DNA of 64,000 nt from Rhizobium sullae (GCF_025200715.1 NZ_CP104144.1:496001-560000), one strand, 5' to 3'; positions 19,237 to 29,689 are shown, counted from the stretch's first letter. Translations and numbers: made by a program. The notes: generated by a model not told the origin, from the sequence alone.

Positions 19237-20480
19237 GAGGGTTTTTGCCATTCCTCTTCAAAGAGGCGTATTAGCTGCTTTACGCTGGAATGATAGTCGA
19301 AATGTTCACGCACGCGTTTTTCCGCCGCATCGCCGAGACGGCGGCGCAGTGCCGGATCACGGATTGCCGCCTCGAGTGCATAAGCGAGCGCCTGCGGATC
19401 ATCGGGCGGAACGACAAGACCGTTCTCACCGTTGGTCAGCAGTTCAGGAACGCCTGAAACATCGGTCGAAAGGCACATCAATCGCTGGCTCGACGCCTCG
19501 ACCAGCACGTTCGGCAAACCGTCCCGATCGCCGTTGGATGCGATACGGCACGCAAGCGCGAAGAGATCAGCCTGGCGGTAATGGCCGAGCACCTCCTCCT
19601 GCGCCATTGCGCCTTTCCAGCTTATCTTGCCGGCAAGCCCGAGCTCTGAAGCGAGAGCTCTCAGCTTGGCAAGTTCATCACCACCGCCGATATGCTCGAA
19701 ACGCCAATGCAGGCTTTTCGGAAGCAGGGCAAGCGCGCACAGCAGCACGTCGTAGCCCTTCTTTTCGACCGCCCGGCCGACGCTCAACAGAAGAACCGGA
19801 TGGGCAGGGTCGGCGCCGTCGCGGCCTGAATGTTGGCCTTCGAAATGGCCGAAGCGGGCCAGATCGAGGCCGTGATAGCTGAGATGCACCGCATCCGGCC
19901 GGTCGGTTAGGCTGCGCATATGCTCGTAGCCGCTCCTGGTGCATGTCACTGCCCAGCGGGCGCTGCCAAGTTTGATATTTAACTCCCAGTCGGGCGACGT
20001 CCAAATGTCTTTCGCATGTGCCGAGACGGTCCAGGGCACGCCCGTCAGGATGCTTGCATATTCGGTCACAGAAGCAGGTGTGTGGATGAAATGCGCGTGC
20101 AGCCACTGGCCGCTATCCGGCCATTCGCAAGCCAGGACCAGCGCCTGACCGAGGCGGCGGAAGCGGTTGCGGGACATATCGCGCGGCAGATCGGCCAGGA
20201 AGCGCTTCATCAACGCCTTGAATCCCGGCTTTCCGACGCCGGCGAAAAGTCCCTTCAGTACGCGCATCGGCTCTTCGTGCAAGTATTCCGGCAGGTAGAC
20301 GACGCGGGCCTTGATCTCGTCATGCACTGGATGGCGTTTCTTGTCGGTCGGCCGCCTCATCGAAATCAGCGTCAGGTCGAAGCCTGCTTTTTCCAGGCCA
20401 AGCAACTCTTGGGCAATGAAGGTTTCGGAAAGGCGTGGGTAGCCTTTCAGCACGACAAGGATCTTGCGGCGTTCCGGCAA
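19233..20480 (-). CDS. Glycosyltransferase family 4 (colanic-acid-type)
   Basis: 415 residues, GT-B fold. The N-terminal half contains GYPRLSETFIAQE, typical of the WcaL-like/colanic acid branch, and HAHFIHTPA. The C-terminal GT1 domain has LLSVGRAVEKKGYDVLL, a DGLPNVLVEA donor-site motif and NGENGLVVPPDD. It transfers an activated sugar to a growing glycan on the cytoplasmic side. It is coupled to the next gene by ATGA and lies 11 bases after the preceding glycosyltransferase, so all three are one operon. Confidence 0.9.
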   Translation of the reverse strand: MPERRKILVVLKGYPRLSETFIAQELLGLEKAGFDLTLISMRRPTDKKRHPVHDEIKARVVYLPEYLHEEPMRVLKGLFAGVGKPGFKALMKRFLADLPRDMSRNRFRRLGQALVLACEWPDSGQWLHAHFIHTPASVTEYASILTGVPWTVSAHAKDIWTSPDWELNIKLGSARWAVTCTRSGYEHMRSLTDRPDAVHLSYHGLDLARFGHFEGQHSGRDGADPAHPVLLLSVGRAVEKKGYDVLLCALALLPKSLHWRFEHIGGGDELAKLRALASELGLAGKISWKGAMAQEEVLGHYRQADLFALACRIASNGDRDGLPNVLVEASSQRLMCLSTDVSGVPELLTNGENGLVVPPDDPQALAYALEAAIRDPALRRRLGDAAEKRVREHFDYHSSVKQLIRLFEEEWQKPS

Positions 20481-20491
20481 GGCTTTGTTCT

Positions 20492-21700
20492 TTACTCTGC
20501 GCCGACGACGGCAAGACGGCTGCCGCGATTGTCGAGCCAGTGGCCGACTGTCTGCGAAATATGATCGAGCCCTTCGAGTTGCATATCGCTTCCGCTCTTT
20601 GATGGCGGCAGGCGTTGCGGCAGCCGCTTCAGCGCCTCGGCCATGACGGTCGGATCAGCCGACTGATCGGGAAGCAGCATGTCCACCAGGCCGAGGGCGC
20701 TGGCGCGCTGGGCGCGCAGCAACTGCTCTTCCCTCGGCTTGATGCGCGGCACGATGAGCGCCGGCTTGTCGAAGGAAAGGATTTCGCAATAGGTGTTGTA
20801 GCCACCCATGGCAACGACGCCCGTGGCGCCGACGATGAGCTCTTCCATATGGTTGTCGAACTCGATCACCTCGATATAGGGAATCTTCTCGCCCTTCCTG
20901 ACGAGTTTCGACCGCTCGGCTGCCGGCATATAAGGCCCGAGTACGACCAGTGCTTTTTGCTCAAGCGTCGCATCATGCTCATAGGCGTTCATCACGTCAT
21001 GAACGAGGTCGGAGCCATCCCCGCCGCCGCCGGTGGTGATGAGGATGTAGTCGTCCTTGCGGGCATTGATCGAGGTGTTTCCTTTCGAAACGCTGCGCTG
21101 CAGGAAGCCGACGAAGTCCATTTTCCGGCGCACGCTTTTCGGGACATCGAGGCCGATCAGCGGATCGTAGAACTCGGGCGGCCCGTACACCCAAACGCTG
21201 TCATAATACTGGTCGATCTTCTGCATGATGCCGTTTCGCTTCCACTCGGCGTCGAGCAGATGCGGCGCATCCATGATTTCGCGGAGACCGAGCACCAATG
21301 TCGTGCCCTGCGCCTTCAGATAAGCAAGCGTATCTTCGACTTCGCCCTTGAGTCCCATCGGCTCCTTGTCGACGATGAAGATGTCCGGTTGGAAGGTCTC
21401 AGCCGTATGGCGGATGCTCGATTCGCGCATCTTCAGCGTTTCGTGCAGGTCGATATGGCTCGCCATCGACGTATATTCGCCGTTATGAAGTTTGATCACG
21501 CTGGGGATCTTCACGAAATCGACGCGCGCCCGGTAGTCGAACGCACCGGCGATCGTTGCGCCGGAAATGATCAGCACATTGAGACCGCGATAATCCTCGA
21601 CCAGCGCATGTGCGATTGTCCTACAGCGGCGCAGATGGCCGAGCCCGAACGTGTCGTGGCTATACATCAGGATGCGAGCATCTTCCACGCGTCTGGCCAT
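20492..21700 (-). CDS. GT-B glycosyltransferase-like protein, GT28-like
   Basis: 402 residues. The N-terminal ARILMYSHDTFGLGHLRRC loop matches the MurG-like Gly-rich motif seen also in the protein at 18103-19236. The middle has YILITTGGGGDGSDL and the C-terminal half GGYNTYCEIL ... KPREEQLLRAQRA, the donor-binding pattern. I use ATG 21700 because AAGGA lies 7 bases upstream. ATG 21727, nine codons earlier, is also preceded by a G-rich stretch and cannot be excluded. First gene of the glycosyltransferase operon; the target glycan is not identifiable. Confidence 0.85.
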   Translation of the reverse strand: MARRVEDARILMYSHDTFGLGHLRRCRTIAHALVEDYRGLNVLIISGATIAGAFDYRARVDFVKIPSVIKLHNGEYTSMASHIDLHETLKMRESSIRHTAETFQPDIFIVDKEPMGLKGEVEDTLAYLKAQGTTLVLGLREIMDAPHLLDAEWKRNGIMQKIDQYYDSVWVYGPPEFYDPLIGLDVPKSVRRKMDFVGFLQRSVSKGNTSINARKDDYILITTGGGGDGSDLVHDVMNAYEHDATLEQKALVVLGPYMPAAERSKLVRKGEKIPYIEVIEFDNHMEELIVGATGVVAMGGYNTYCEILSFDKPALIVPRIKPREEQLLRAQRASALGLVDMLLPDQSADPTVMAEALKRLPQRLPPSKSGSDMQLEGLDHISQTVGHWLDNRGSRLAVVGAE

Positions 21701-21793
21701 GGGCAGTTCCTTCGGGGCGAACGACATACTTAGACCCCCAATTTTCCGGAGGCCGAGACATGGCAGAACGGAATATCTCCGCCGCGCTTGCTG

Positions 21794-22966
21794 CTATTTG
21801 TAGGGATCTGCTGCATCGCGCAACCCATCTCCCAGAAAGTTGAAGGCCAAAATGACAAGAACCACCGGAATGATCGGGAAAAGCAGCCACGGGTAAAAGG
21901 CGATGACACTGACGCTCTTGGCCTCGGTGAGCAAGATGCCCCAACTGGTGATCGGCGGACGGAGGCCGAGGCCCAGGAAGGAAAGCGCCGTTTCGCCAAG
22001 GATCATGCCCGGAATCGAAATCGTTGCAGAGGCAATCAGATGCGACATGAAGCCGGGAACAAGGTGCCGCCCGATGACCCGGGGCGTGCTTGCCCCCATG
22101 AGCTGGGCAGCTTGCACGTAATCCTCCTCACGCAGTGCCAGAAGCTTGGAACGCACCGCACGTGCAAGCCCGGTCCAATCGATGATACCGAGGATGACGG
22201 TGATGCCGAAATAGATGACGATCGGGCTCCACGTCACCGGCATGATGGCCGCAAGGGCCATCCAGAGCGGCAGGCTCGGCAGCGACTGCAGCACCTCGAT
22301 TACGCGCTGGACGATGAGATCGAAGACGCCGCCCCAATAGCCGGCAAGGCCGCCGATGACGATGCCGAGCACAAAGCTGATCGCGATGCCGAGCAGGCCG
22401 ATCGTCAACGAAATCCGCGCGCCGTAGAGGATACGGGAAAGTACGTCGCGCCCGAGACGGTCGGTGCCGAACAGGAACATCTGGCCGCCTTCTGCCGGGC
22501 AGACAAGATGAAGATTAGACTGAACGAAGCCCCAGAACCTGTAGGAATCGCCACGGCAGAAGAAACGGATCGGCTGAACGTCGTCCGGTTTGTCGGTATA
22601 GATCCGACGCAGCGTGTCGAGGTCGAGTTGCATCGCGCGGCCATAGACGAAGGGACCGACGAACTCGCCCTTGTCGAAGAAGTGCACGCGCTGGGGCGGG
22701 GAATGGATGTAATCGACATTGCGCGTGTGCAGGCCGTAAGGCGCCAGAAACTCGACGACCAGGATCATCAGATAAATGGCAAGCAGGAAGATGCCGGAAG
22801 CCAGCGCCAGACGGTGCTGTTTGAACTTCCACCACATCAGTTGCTTCTGGGAAGCAAGGTGAATGCGCGAATTCGCAGCCGTCATCGTTTCCGTGGCGAT
22901 CGGATCGAACGGTGCGGTCGAGACGTAGTGCTGCAAGGGAGCGCCGGGCGGCGGCAAGGGCGACAT
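21794..22966 (-). CDS. ABC importer permease, peptide/opine type (YejE/DppC-like)
   Basis: 390 residues with an N-terminal helix (about 54-75), a long periplasmic insert, and a C-terminal five-helix permease domain holding the EAA loop (DYVQAAQLMGASTPRVIGRHLVPG). The insert between the first helix and GTDRLGRDVLSRILYG is typical of YejE-like subunits and longer than in DppC. It imports peptides or opine-like compounds together with the neighbouring permease, binding protein and ATPase. The start overlaps the stop of the upstream permease by one base (ATGTC/TAATG arrangement), so the two are coupled. Confidence 0.92.
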   Translation of the reverse strand: MSPLPPPGAPLQHYVSTAPFDPIATETMTAANSRIHLASQKQLMWWKFKQHRLALASGIFLLAIYLMILVVEFLAPYGLHTRNVDYIHSPPQRVHFFDKGEFVGPFVYGRAMQLDLDTLRRIYTDKPDDVQPIRFFCRGDSYRFWGFVQSNLHLVCPAEGGQMFLFGTDRLGRDVLSRILYGARISLTIGLLGIAISFVLGIVIGGLAGYWGGVFDLIVQRVIEVLQSLPSLPLWMALAAIMPVTWSPIVIYFGITVILGIIDWTGLARAVRSKLLALREEDYVQAAQLMGASTPRVIGRHLVPGFMSHLIASATISIPGMILGETALSFLGLGLRPPITSWGILLTEAKSVSVIAFYPWLLFPIIPVVLVILAFNFLGDGLRDAADPYK

Positions 22967-23964
22967 TATTTGGTGCTCCTGCCTTGCAGACGGATGCGCG
23001 GGTCGAGGAAGCCAAGCGCAATATCGGAAACCAGCACGCCAATGACATTCAGGAAGGCAAGGAACATCAGGAAAGAACCGGCAAGATACATATCCTGGCT
23101 CTGCAGCGCCTTGATCAGCATCGGGCCGGTCGTTTCGAGCGACAGCACGATGGCGACGATCTCGGCGCCGGAAATGATCGACGGCAGGATCGAGCCGATG
23201 TCGGCGACGAAGAAGTTGAGCGCCATGCGCAGCGGATATTTGATCAGCGCACGGGTTGGATGAAGGCCTTTGGCGCGCGCAGTCGTTACATATTGCTTCT
23301 GCATCTCATCCAGCAGATTGGCGCGAAGGCGGCGGATCATGCCGGCCGTACCTGCCGTGCCGACGATAATGACGGGGATCCAGAGATGGGACAGGATCGA
23401 CCGCGCCTTCTCCCAGCTCATAGGCTCGGAGAGGTATTTCTGATCCATCAGATGGCCGATCGAGATGCCGAACCAGATATTGGCGAAATACATTAAGATC
23501 AGCGCCAGCATGAAGTTCGGAATGGCGATGCCGAGCAGACCGAGGAACGTCAGTCCGTAGTCGCTCCAGCTATATTGATGGGTGGCGGAATAGATGCCGA
23601 TCGGAAAAGCAATCAGCCAGGTGAGCAGGATCGTCGTGAAAGAAACGAGAATCGTCAGCCATAGGCGGTCGCCGACTACTGCCGAAACCGGCAGCTGGTA
23701 TTCGAACGAATAGCCGAAATCGCCGTGCAGCATGCCGCCGACCCAGTAGACGTAGCGGATGATCGTCGGCTTATCGAAGCCGTATTGCTGACGCAGCTCC
23801 TCGATTTCCTGCAGGTTCGCACTCTCGCCCTGCGCCCGCAGTTCGGCGATCTGGCTTTCGAAGAAATCGCCCGGCGGCAGTTCGATGATCGTAAAGACGA
23901 GCGCCGAAATCACGATCAGCGTCGGCACCATCGCGGCAATCCGCCATAGGATATATTTCAGCAC
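22966..23964 (-). CDS. ABC importer permease, peptide/opine type (YejB/DppB-like)
   Basis: 332 residues with six membrane helices. The N-terminus MLKYILWRIAAMVPTLIVIS is the standard DppB-like opening, and the EAA loop reads YVTTARAKGLHPTRALIKYPLR. It forms the inner-membrane channel with the second permease. It lies one base after the binding-protein stop and is coupled downstream. Substrate class is inferred from the family only. Confidence 0.93.
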   Translation of the reverse strand: MLKYILWRIAAMVPTLIVISALVFTIIELPPGDFFESQIAELRAQGESANLQEIEELRQQYGFDKPTIIRYVYWVGGMLHGDFGYSFEYQLPVSAVVGDRLWLTILVSFTTILLTWLIAFPIGIYSATHQYSWSDYGLTFLGLLGIAIPNFMLALILMYFANIWFGISIGHLMDQKYLSEPMSWEKARSILSHLWIPVIIVGTAGTAGMIRRLRANLLDEMQKQYVTTARAKGLHPTRALIKYPLRMALNFFVADIGSILPSIISGAEIVAIVLSLETTGPMLIKALQSQDMYLAGSFLMFLAFLNVIGVLVSDIALGFLDPRIRLQGRSTK

Positions 23965-23965
23965 C

Positions 23966-25876
23966 TCACGCCTCCTTCAGCCAGAAAGCATCCGGCATGT
24001 AGATGCCGAGATAGGAGGTTGGATCGAAACCGTAGAGCGCCCGCTCCGGCACATTCTGCATCTTGGCAGAACGCAGGATCGGCTGCAGGGCGCCGTTGAT
24101 GAGTCCGATCGAGAAAACCTGCTGTGTATAGATCGACAGCATCTTATGCCAGATCGCTTCCCGCTCGCGGAAGTCGGCAGTGGCACCCCACTGGTTGAGG
24201 AGGTCGACGAGCTCGACTGCCTCAGGCAGGTCGGGCGCACTGCCCTCCTGACCGGCAGAGAGATAATGCATGCCCCAGATCGGCCATTGCAGCTGGTCGT
24301 CCACGGTTGGCGCGAGCTGGTTAGGCGCCATATCGGCGGTCGGAACGCCGTTCTCGATGCCGAACCATGTCGACATCATGATCGCGCCGCTCATGGCGCG
24401 GCTCTGGAAGACGTCGCGCTGAGAAGTTCGCGTGTAGAGCGCGAGCCCGATATTCTTCCAATGATCGTGCACGAGTTCGAGGACGTCGGTATCGAGCGTG
24501 CTCTCACCGGCAGTTTCAACGATGATTTCCGCTCGCCGTCCGTCCGGCAGTAGGCGGAAGCCTTCGCCGTCACGCCTTGCAAGGCCGAGTTCGTCAAGCA
24601 GGCGGTTGGATTCATTTGGATCGAACTGGATGAAGGCGTCGGCATATTCCTGCTTGTAGAGCGGGCTGTCCTGCAGGACGGTGTCGGCGCTCGGCCTGCC
24701 GAGGCCGTAGAAGGCCACCATGTTGATTTCGTGCCGGTCGATCGAAAGCGACAGCGCCCGGCGGAAGCGAACGTCGCGGAAGAGCTTCCGCCAGGTTTCG
24801 TCGGCGCAATTGAGGTTCGGGAGCAGCGCGATCCGCGATCCGCGCGCCTGCTTCCAGAGATTGACCTTTACCGGGAAACGCTTCTCGGCCTCCTTCAGGA
24901 AGGTATAGTCGTTGAAGTCGATACCGGTCGCCTGCAAGTCGGATTCACCCGCACCCGCTTTGGCCGCGATGATCGACGACGAGCTGACGTTCACGACAAA
25001 GCGGTCAATATAGGGCAGTTGCATGCCGTTTTCGTCGACGCGATGGAAGAATGGGTTGCGGATGAAAATGAATTGGTCGGCTGGCGGCGCTGTCGTGTTG
25101 CGCCACGGATCGAGCGTCGGCAGTTCTGGATTTTCCGGACGCGAGGCGCGCGACATCTTGATGTGCAGGTCGACCCATTTCTTCGCGCGGTTCTCGCGCA
25201 TGAGTGCGGAAAGCCGGAAGTCATCCTGGTATTTCTTGTGGAACTGCTTGAGGTAATGCGCGGGACCGAAGATGACGAGCGGCAACGGGCCGGCGAGCGC
25301 CGGCAGGAAATTCGGGTTGGGCTTGTCCCAACTGTAGCGGACGGTGAATTCGTCCAGTACCTCGAAACGCGGAAGCGTGCCGTGAGGTCGCAGTTCGAGC
25401 GCGCCGCCGCCGGGCGTCAGGGCTTTGTCGAGGATGACGTCTTCCCACCAGTAGCGGAAATCGTCGGACGTGAAGGGATGGCCGTCGGACCATTTGTGGC
25501 CTTCGCGCAGGTGGAAGGTGAAGACGGCATCATTTTCCGAAGTATAGCCGCCGAGGATATCCGGCTGGAACCGCAGGTGCTTGTCGTAACCGACAAGGCG
25601 CGAATAGCCGTAAACGGTCATGTAGCGGATGTCACGGGCGCTGCCGATAATGGTACGCACCGAACCGCCGTAGACGCCAGGCGTCAGGCCGGCCTCCTTC
25701 ATGTTGACGATGCGCGGATGCTTCGGGATCCGCTCGACCATCGGCGGAATACGGCCTGCCCTCAAAAGGTCGCGCAGGAATTCCGGCTCGATATCACGGT
25801 CGCCCACAGCATATGCGATCGAGGGTCCGAAGGCTGAGCCGATAAGGCCGCCGAGAAAGGTTCGGCGGCTTACCAT
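23966..25876 (-). CDS. ABC importer substrate-binding protein, family 5, Tat-type signal
   Basis: 636 residues, solute-binding protein family 5 (peptide, opine, oligosaccharide). The N-terminus has a twin-arginine-like signal, [11 protein letters not shown], ending AYA. The body shows FTFHLREGHKWSDGHPFTSDDF, the usual family 5 signature, and later FRDVRFRRALSLSIDRHEIN. Family members average 500-550 aa; this longer type is found with YejBE-like permeases. The ATG at 25876 lies inside the last codons of the ATPase gene (7-base overlap). A Tat signal would mean export as a folded protein. Confidence 0.92.
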   Translation of the reverse strand: MVSRRTFLGGLIGSAFGPSIAYAVGDRDIEPEFLRDLLRAGRIPPMVERIPKHPRIVNMKEAGLTPGVYGGSVRTIIGSARDIRYMTVYGYSRLVGYDKHLRFQPDILGGYTSENDAVFTFHLREGHKWSDGHPFTSDDFRYWWEDVILDKALTPGGGALELRPHGTLPRFEVLDEFTVRYSWDKPNPNFLPALAGPLPLVIFGPAHYLKQFHKKYQDDFRLSALMRENRAKKWVDLHIKMSRASRPENPELPTLDPWRNTTAPPADQFIFIRNPFFHRVDENGMQLPYIDRFVVNVSSSSIIAAKAGAGESDLQATGIDFNDYTFLKEAEKRFPVKVNLWKQARGSRIALLPNLNCADETWRKLFRDVRFRRALSLSIDRHEINMVAFYGLGRPSADTVLQDSPLYKQEYADAFIQFDPNESNRLLDELGLARRDGEGFRLLPDGRRAEIIVETAGESTLDTDVLELVHDHWKNIGLALYTRTSQRDVFQSRAMSGAIMMSTWFGIENGVPTADMAPNQLAPTVDDQLQWPIWGMHYLSAGQEGSAPDLPEAVELVDLLNQWGATADFREREAIWHKMLSIYTQQVFSIGLINGALQPILRSAKMQNVPERALYGFDPTSYLGIYMPDAFWLKEA

Positions 25877-27765
25877 GCACGTAGTTCCTTTGCATCGGCA
25901 CCCTTGCGGGCGCGCACTAGGTGGCCGTTGCCGAGATCGGCATAGGCGAGCTCTGACGCGTCGTCATGTTCAGCGGTAAAGGTTATGCCCCAGTTCTGCT
26001 TGTCGGCGGCGCCGTTCTTGCGTAGCGCCTCGAAATCGAGCGGCCGGTCGAGATCGGGGAAGGGCACGGCGGCAAGCAGCGACTTCGTGTAGGGATGCAC
26101 CGGGTCCCGCAAGATGATCTCGCGCGGGGCGATTTCGACGATGCGGCCCTTGCACATCACCGCGATACGATCGGCCATATAGTCGACAACCGCGAGATTG
26201 TGCGAAATGAAGAGGTAGGTCAGGCCGAGCTCTTTCTGCAGATCCTTCAGCAGATTGAGGATTTGCGCCTGCACGGAAACATCGAGTGCAGAGACCGGTT
26301 CGTCGAGGATGATGAGCTTAGGACCGAGAGCAAGGGCGCGGGCGATGCCGATGCGCTGGCGCTGGCCGCCGGAGAAGCTGTGCGGGTAGCGGCTCAGGTA
26401 GCGCCGGTCGAGGCCGATCGCGCCCATCAGCGCTTCGACCTTCCGCTTGCGTTCGGCGCCGTCTCCGCGGTCATGGATTTCCAGCGGCTCGCTCAGGATG
26501 TTGCGCACTGTCATGCGCGGCGACAGCGAGGAGACCGGATCCTGGAACACCATCTGGATCTTGGTGCGCAGCGCCTGCAGATCGTCGCCCTTGACGGAAA
26601 GAACGTCGATCACGTCCTTGCCGTCGTTGAAGATCACCGAGCCGCCGTCGGGCGTGACCGCGCGCATCAGGATCTTGCTGACAGTGGTCTTGCCGCAGCC
26701 GGATTCGCCGACGAGCCCCAGACATTCGCCCCGCTGGATATCAAAGCTGACGTCGTCGACGGCCCGCACGACCGCGGCTTCATCCCTACCAAAAAGGCTG
26801 CGCTTGCGGGTCGTAAAGGCCTTGGAGAGGTTGTTGACCGAAAGCAAAAGCTTCGGGGCGTCCGTATCCGCCATCTGCTTTTTGCCAAGGAACGATTCCA
26901 GATTGACCGGCACATCGCGCAGGGCCTTCAGCCGCTCGCCAGGCTTCATGTCGAAATGTGGCACGGCAGCCATCAGGCCCTTGAGGTATGGATGTTGCGG
27001 ATTGCGGAATATCGCATTCACGGGCCCAGCTTCCATGATTTCACCGTGATAGATCACGACGACTTCGTCGGCCATATTGGCGACGACGCCGAGATCATGG
27101 GTAATGAGCAGCATGGCCATGCCGAGTTTGTGCTGCAACTCGCGCAGCAACTCGAGAATTTGTGCCTGGATGGTCACGTCGAGCGCCGTCGTCGGCTCGT
27201 CGGCGATCAGCAACGCCGGCCTGCAGATCAGGGCCATCGCGATCATCGCGCGCTGGCGCATGCCGCCTGAAAGCTCGAATGGATACATGTCGTAGGTGCG
27301 TTTCGGATTGGCAAAGCCGACAAGGCCGAGCATCTCTTCGGTTCTTTCGCGCGCTCGCTTCTTATCGGCGTCCGTGTGGATCAGCAGCACTTCGCTGATC
27401 TGGTTGCCGATCGTGTGGAGCGGCGAGAGCGAAGTCATCGGTTCCTGGAAGATCGTTGCCATGCGCTGGCCGCGCAGATCCCGCATTTCCTCGCTGTCGC
27501 GGCCGAATTGCAAGATATCGGTAGTCTCGCCATTGAGTGGATCGGTGAAAAGAATGCGGCCGCTTGCCTTTGCGGCGTTCGGCAGGATGCCCATGATCGA
27601 CTGGCTGATGACCGATTTGCCGGAGCCGGATTCACCGACCAGTGCGGTCACCTTTCCCGGAAGAACGCGCAGTTCGGCATTTTTTACAACGCGCAGCTTA
27701 TCCCCGAACACCGAGAATGAAACGTCAAGGTTCTCGATACGCAATAAGTCGAACGCGGACGCCAT
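25870..27765 (-). CDS. ABC importer fused double ATPase, peptide/opine type (YejF-like)
   Basis: 631 residues with two complete nucleotide-binding domains. The first has Walker A GESGSGKS, signature LSGGMRQR and Walker [13 protein letters not shown]. The second has [17 protein letters not shown] and [12 protein letters not shown]. Each carries the oligopeptide-type C-terminal extension with [12 protein letters not shown] and [12 protein letters not shown]. It powers the importer formed by the next three genes. It is the first gene of the four-gene operon ATPase, binding protein, permease, permease. No regulator gene is adjacent. Confidence 0.94.
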   Translation of the reverse strand: MASAFDLLRIENLDVSFSVFGDKLRVVKNAELRVLPGKVTALVGESGSGKSVISQSIMGILPNAAKASGRILFTDPLNGETTDILQFGRDSEEMRDLRGQRMATIFQEPMTSLSPLHTIGNQISEVLLIHTDADKKRARERTEEMLGLVGFANPKRTYDMYPFELSGGMRQRAMIAMALICRPALLIADEPTTALDVTIQAQILELLRELQHKLGMAMLLITHDLGVVANMADEVVVIYHGEIMEAGPVNAIFRNPQHPYLKGLMAAVPHFDMKPGERLKALRDVPVNLESFLGKKQMADTDAPKLLLSVNNLSKAFTTRKRSLFGRDEAAVVRAVDDVSFDIQRGECLGLVGESGCGKTTVSKILMRAVTPDGGSVIFNDGKDVIDVLSVKGDDLQALRTKIQMVFQDPVSSLSPRMTVRNILSEPLEIHDRGDGAERKRKVEALMGAIGLDRRYLSRYPHSFSGGQRQRIGIARALALGPKLIILDEPVSALDVSVQAQILNLLKDLQKELGLTYLFISHNLAVVDYMADRIAVMCKGRIVEIAPREIILRDPVHPYTKSLLAAVPFPDLDRPLDFEALRKNGAADKQNWGITFTAEHDDASELAYADLGNGHLVRARKGADAKELRAW

Positions 27766-27912
27766 ACCAACGATATTCCCCAGTCACTTTTGTGTTCCCG
27801 TTAAGGCACACTATCGTACCGCAATCGGGGTGTCTAGTTAATGACAGGGGTATGGGAAACCCGCGCGTTTCGCCTGATTTTACAAAAGCAAAACAAACAT
27901 TTCAGCCGCGGC

Positions 27913-29256
27913 CTACTGAACGAATCTCTCGACCGTTGGCCGCTTCGCCTGCTTCTTGGCGTCGCGGTGGAGCAGGATGACCTGTTCGGCTTCGGAAAGG
28001 CCGTTCGGGGCGACTTCGCGGAAACCGCCTTCAATGGCGAGTGCCGGTGCGGGAGCGCGCGGCTGAAGGATCGTCACCTTCTGGCGGATGCCGCGCAGCT
28101 TCTCTTCGCCGAGGGTCGTCCATTCGCCGCCGCAATAGCCGGCAAACGCCTGGCTGGCAACGACCTCGCGATTATACTTCTTGGTCAGTGCCTGCAGGCG
28201 CTGGACCTCGTTGACGGCCGAACCGAAGGCCGAAAACGTCAGGCGGTCCTTGAGGCCGACATTGCCAAGCATCACGTTGCCGATATGCAGTCCGATGCCA
28301 TAGCTGATCGCGCCAAGACCTTTTTCGGCGCGTTCGTTATTGAGTTCGGCAACGCGGGCCTGCGCCTGATAAACGGCGGAAAGGGCCGCCTGCGAGGCAA
28401 TCTTCGACGGATCCTTGTGACGGCCGCAGGGATAGACAGCGAGGAAGCCGTCACCCAGGAAGCTCAGGATCTCGCCGCCGTTGCGGTTGAACGGTGCTGC
28501 TATCGCGTCGAAAAATTCGTTCAGCGTGTCGATATAGGCCTGCCGGCCTTCCTTTTCGGCATACATCGTCGACTGGCGCATATCGCCCATCACAAGGGCG
28601 GCTCGGATCGTTTCTCCGTCGCCGCGGCGGATCTGGCCGTTCAGCACGCGCTTGCCTGCATCGCCGCCGAGATAAGTCGTCAGCATGTTGTTTGCGAGCT
28701 TGCCGAGCACGGCCATCTTGGCGGCAACGGCCAGATGATTCTGCATGCGCAGCAGCGCATCGATCATGTCGTCGGAAAAACCAAAATGATTGTCCGTCGA
28801 CCACGAACCCATCATGCCCTGGACAGAACCGTCGCCGAAGGGCTGCACGAAAGCAAGATAGTCGGTGATCTTCTCGGCGCGAAGATCCTCGAAGATCGGG
28901 AATTCCGCCGGGCCATCGAGCGGGATGCGGCGGCGGATATGCTGGAGATTGTTGTCCAGCAGATAATAATAGGGGCTTTGGAGAAAACGGTCGGGCTTTG
29001 CGCCTACCGAATGGCGATAGCCCTCGATCGTGACGCCGCTCGCCCGCCGCCAGGTAAAACCCAAAGCGTCATAGAGCGGATGAAGCATCGAAAACGTCAG
29101 GTGCACGCGCGCGATCGGCAGGCCGGCGGCAGCAATCCGCTCGCAGAAACCGCGAACGATGTTCTCGAGATCATCACCTGCAAGCGAAGAATGTGTCAGC
29201 CATTCGGCGACGCGGTCCAGAAGGATGGAGGACACGCTGGATTCGATCGTGCTCAT
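27913..29256 (-). CDS. Class III nucleotidyl-cyclase-domain protein with N-terminal sensory region
   Basis: 447 residues, soluble. Residues 1-200 are a sensory-like region found with some rhizobial cyclases, containing YYYLLDN and FGDGSVQGMMGSWST. The catalytic domain is at about 218-400, with metal ligands Asp225 (MGDMRQST) and Asp269 (FLGDG) and the transition-state Asn and Arg in VNEVQRL. The base-recognition Lys of classical cyclases is Ser265. It may make cAMP or cGMP, or be a weak or altered cyclase. The start at ATG 29256 is chosen because the longer frame (to 29346) has no family-like sequence. It lies about 150 bases downstream of the ABC importer and reads in the same direction. Confidence 0.87.
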   Translation of the reverse strand: MSTIESSVSSILLDRVAEWLTHSSLAGDDLENIVRGFCERIAAAGLPIARVHLTFSMLHPLYDALGFTWRRASGVTIEGYRHSVGAKPDRFLQSPYYYLLDNNLQHIRRRIPLDGPAEFPIFEDLRAEKITDYLAFVQPFGDGSVQGMMGSWSTDNHFGFSDDMIDALLRMQNHLAVAAKMAVLGKLANNMLTTYLGGDAGKRVLNGQIRRGDGETIRAALVMGDMRQSTMYAEKEGRQAYIDTLNEFFDAIAAPFNRNGGEILSFLGDGFLAVYPCGRHKDPSKIASQAALSAVYQAQARVAELNNERAEKGLGAISYGIGLHIGNVMLGNVGLKDRLTFSAFGSAVNEVQRLQALTKKYNREVVASQAFAGYCGGEWTTLGEEKLRGIRQKVTILQPRAPAPALAIEGGFREVAPNGLSEAEQVILLHRDAKKQAKRPTVERFVQ

Positions 29257-29689
29257 TCTCGGTATTATCCTCATAAAGCACGTCCGTTCCTGAAAAACGA
29301 TAGAAAACCGGCCCGCGGCACCGTCATGCGCAGGGCGGAAATTCAAGATGGACGAGCGGTATTATCGTGTCAACGATCTGCCGAAGACCCGGCAGACGCA
29401 CCTGTCAGACCCATAGAAATCGGGAGGACGGGCAGTCCTTTCTGTCATTCACTTATTCGATTTAAATAGGCGTGCCGGAAATGCGAAACAATGGCATCGG
29501 GGCAATTTTCTCCCGTTGCGCGATCATCGCGAACGATGGCCGGGTCTTTTCGGTCACACTGGAGAACCCATGCCCGGCAGATGCGGCGCCGATGAAGCAT
29601 GGCGATCGCGTCTGCCTCACATCGTCGTTAGGAGACTGCGGGTTTCAATCCCGGCGATCTTGCATTATCTCACAGCCTAACTTCCTCTT
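29257..29689. other. Divergent intergenic region without a supported gene
   Basis: 433 bases between the cyclase-domain gene (minus) and the sugar-nucleotide dehydrogenase (plus). A 73-codon frame (29472-29693) has no recognisable domain or ribosome binding site and is left uncalled. The promoters for both neighbours should be here. Confidence 0.5.

Noticed and set aside
27841..29469. 542-codon plus-strand open frame
   Set aside because: It lies antisense over the cyclase-domain gene and has no family-like sequence. High GC gives many such long shadow frames here (also 1596-3053, 9700-11052, 21788-23263 and 33550-35007).
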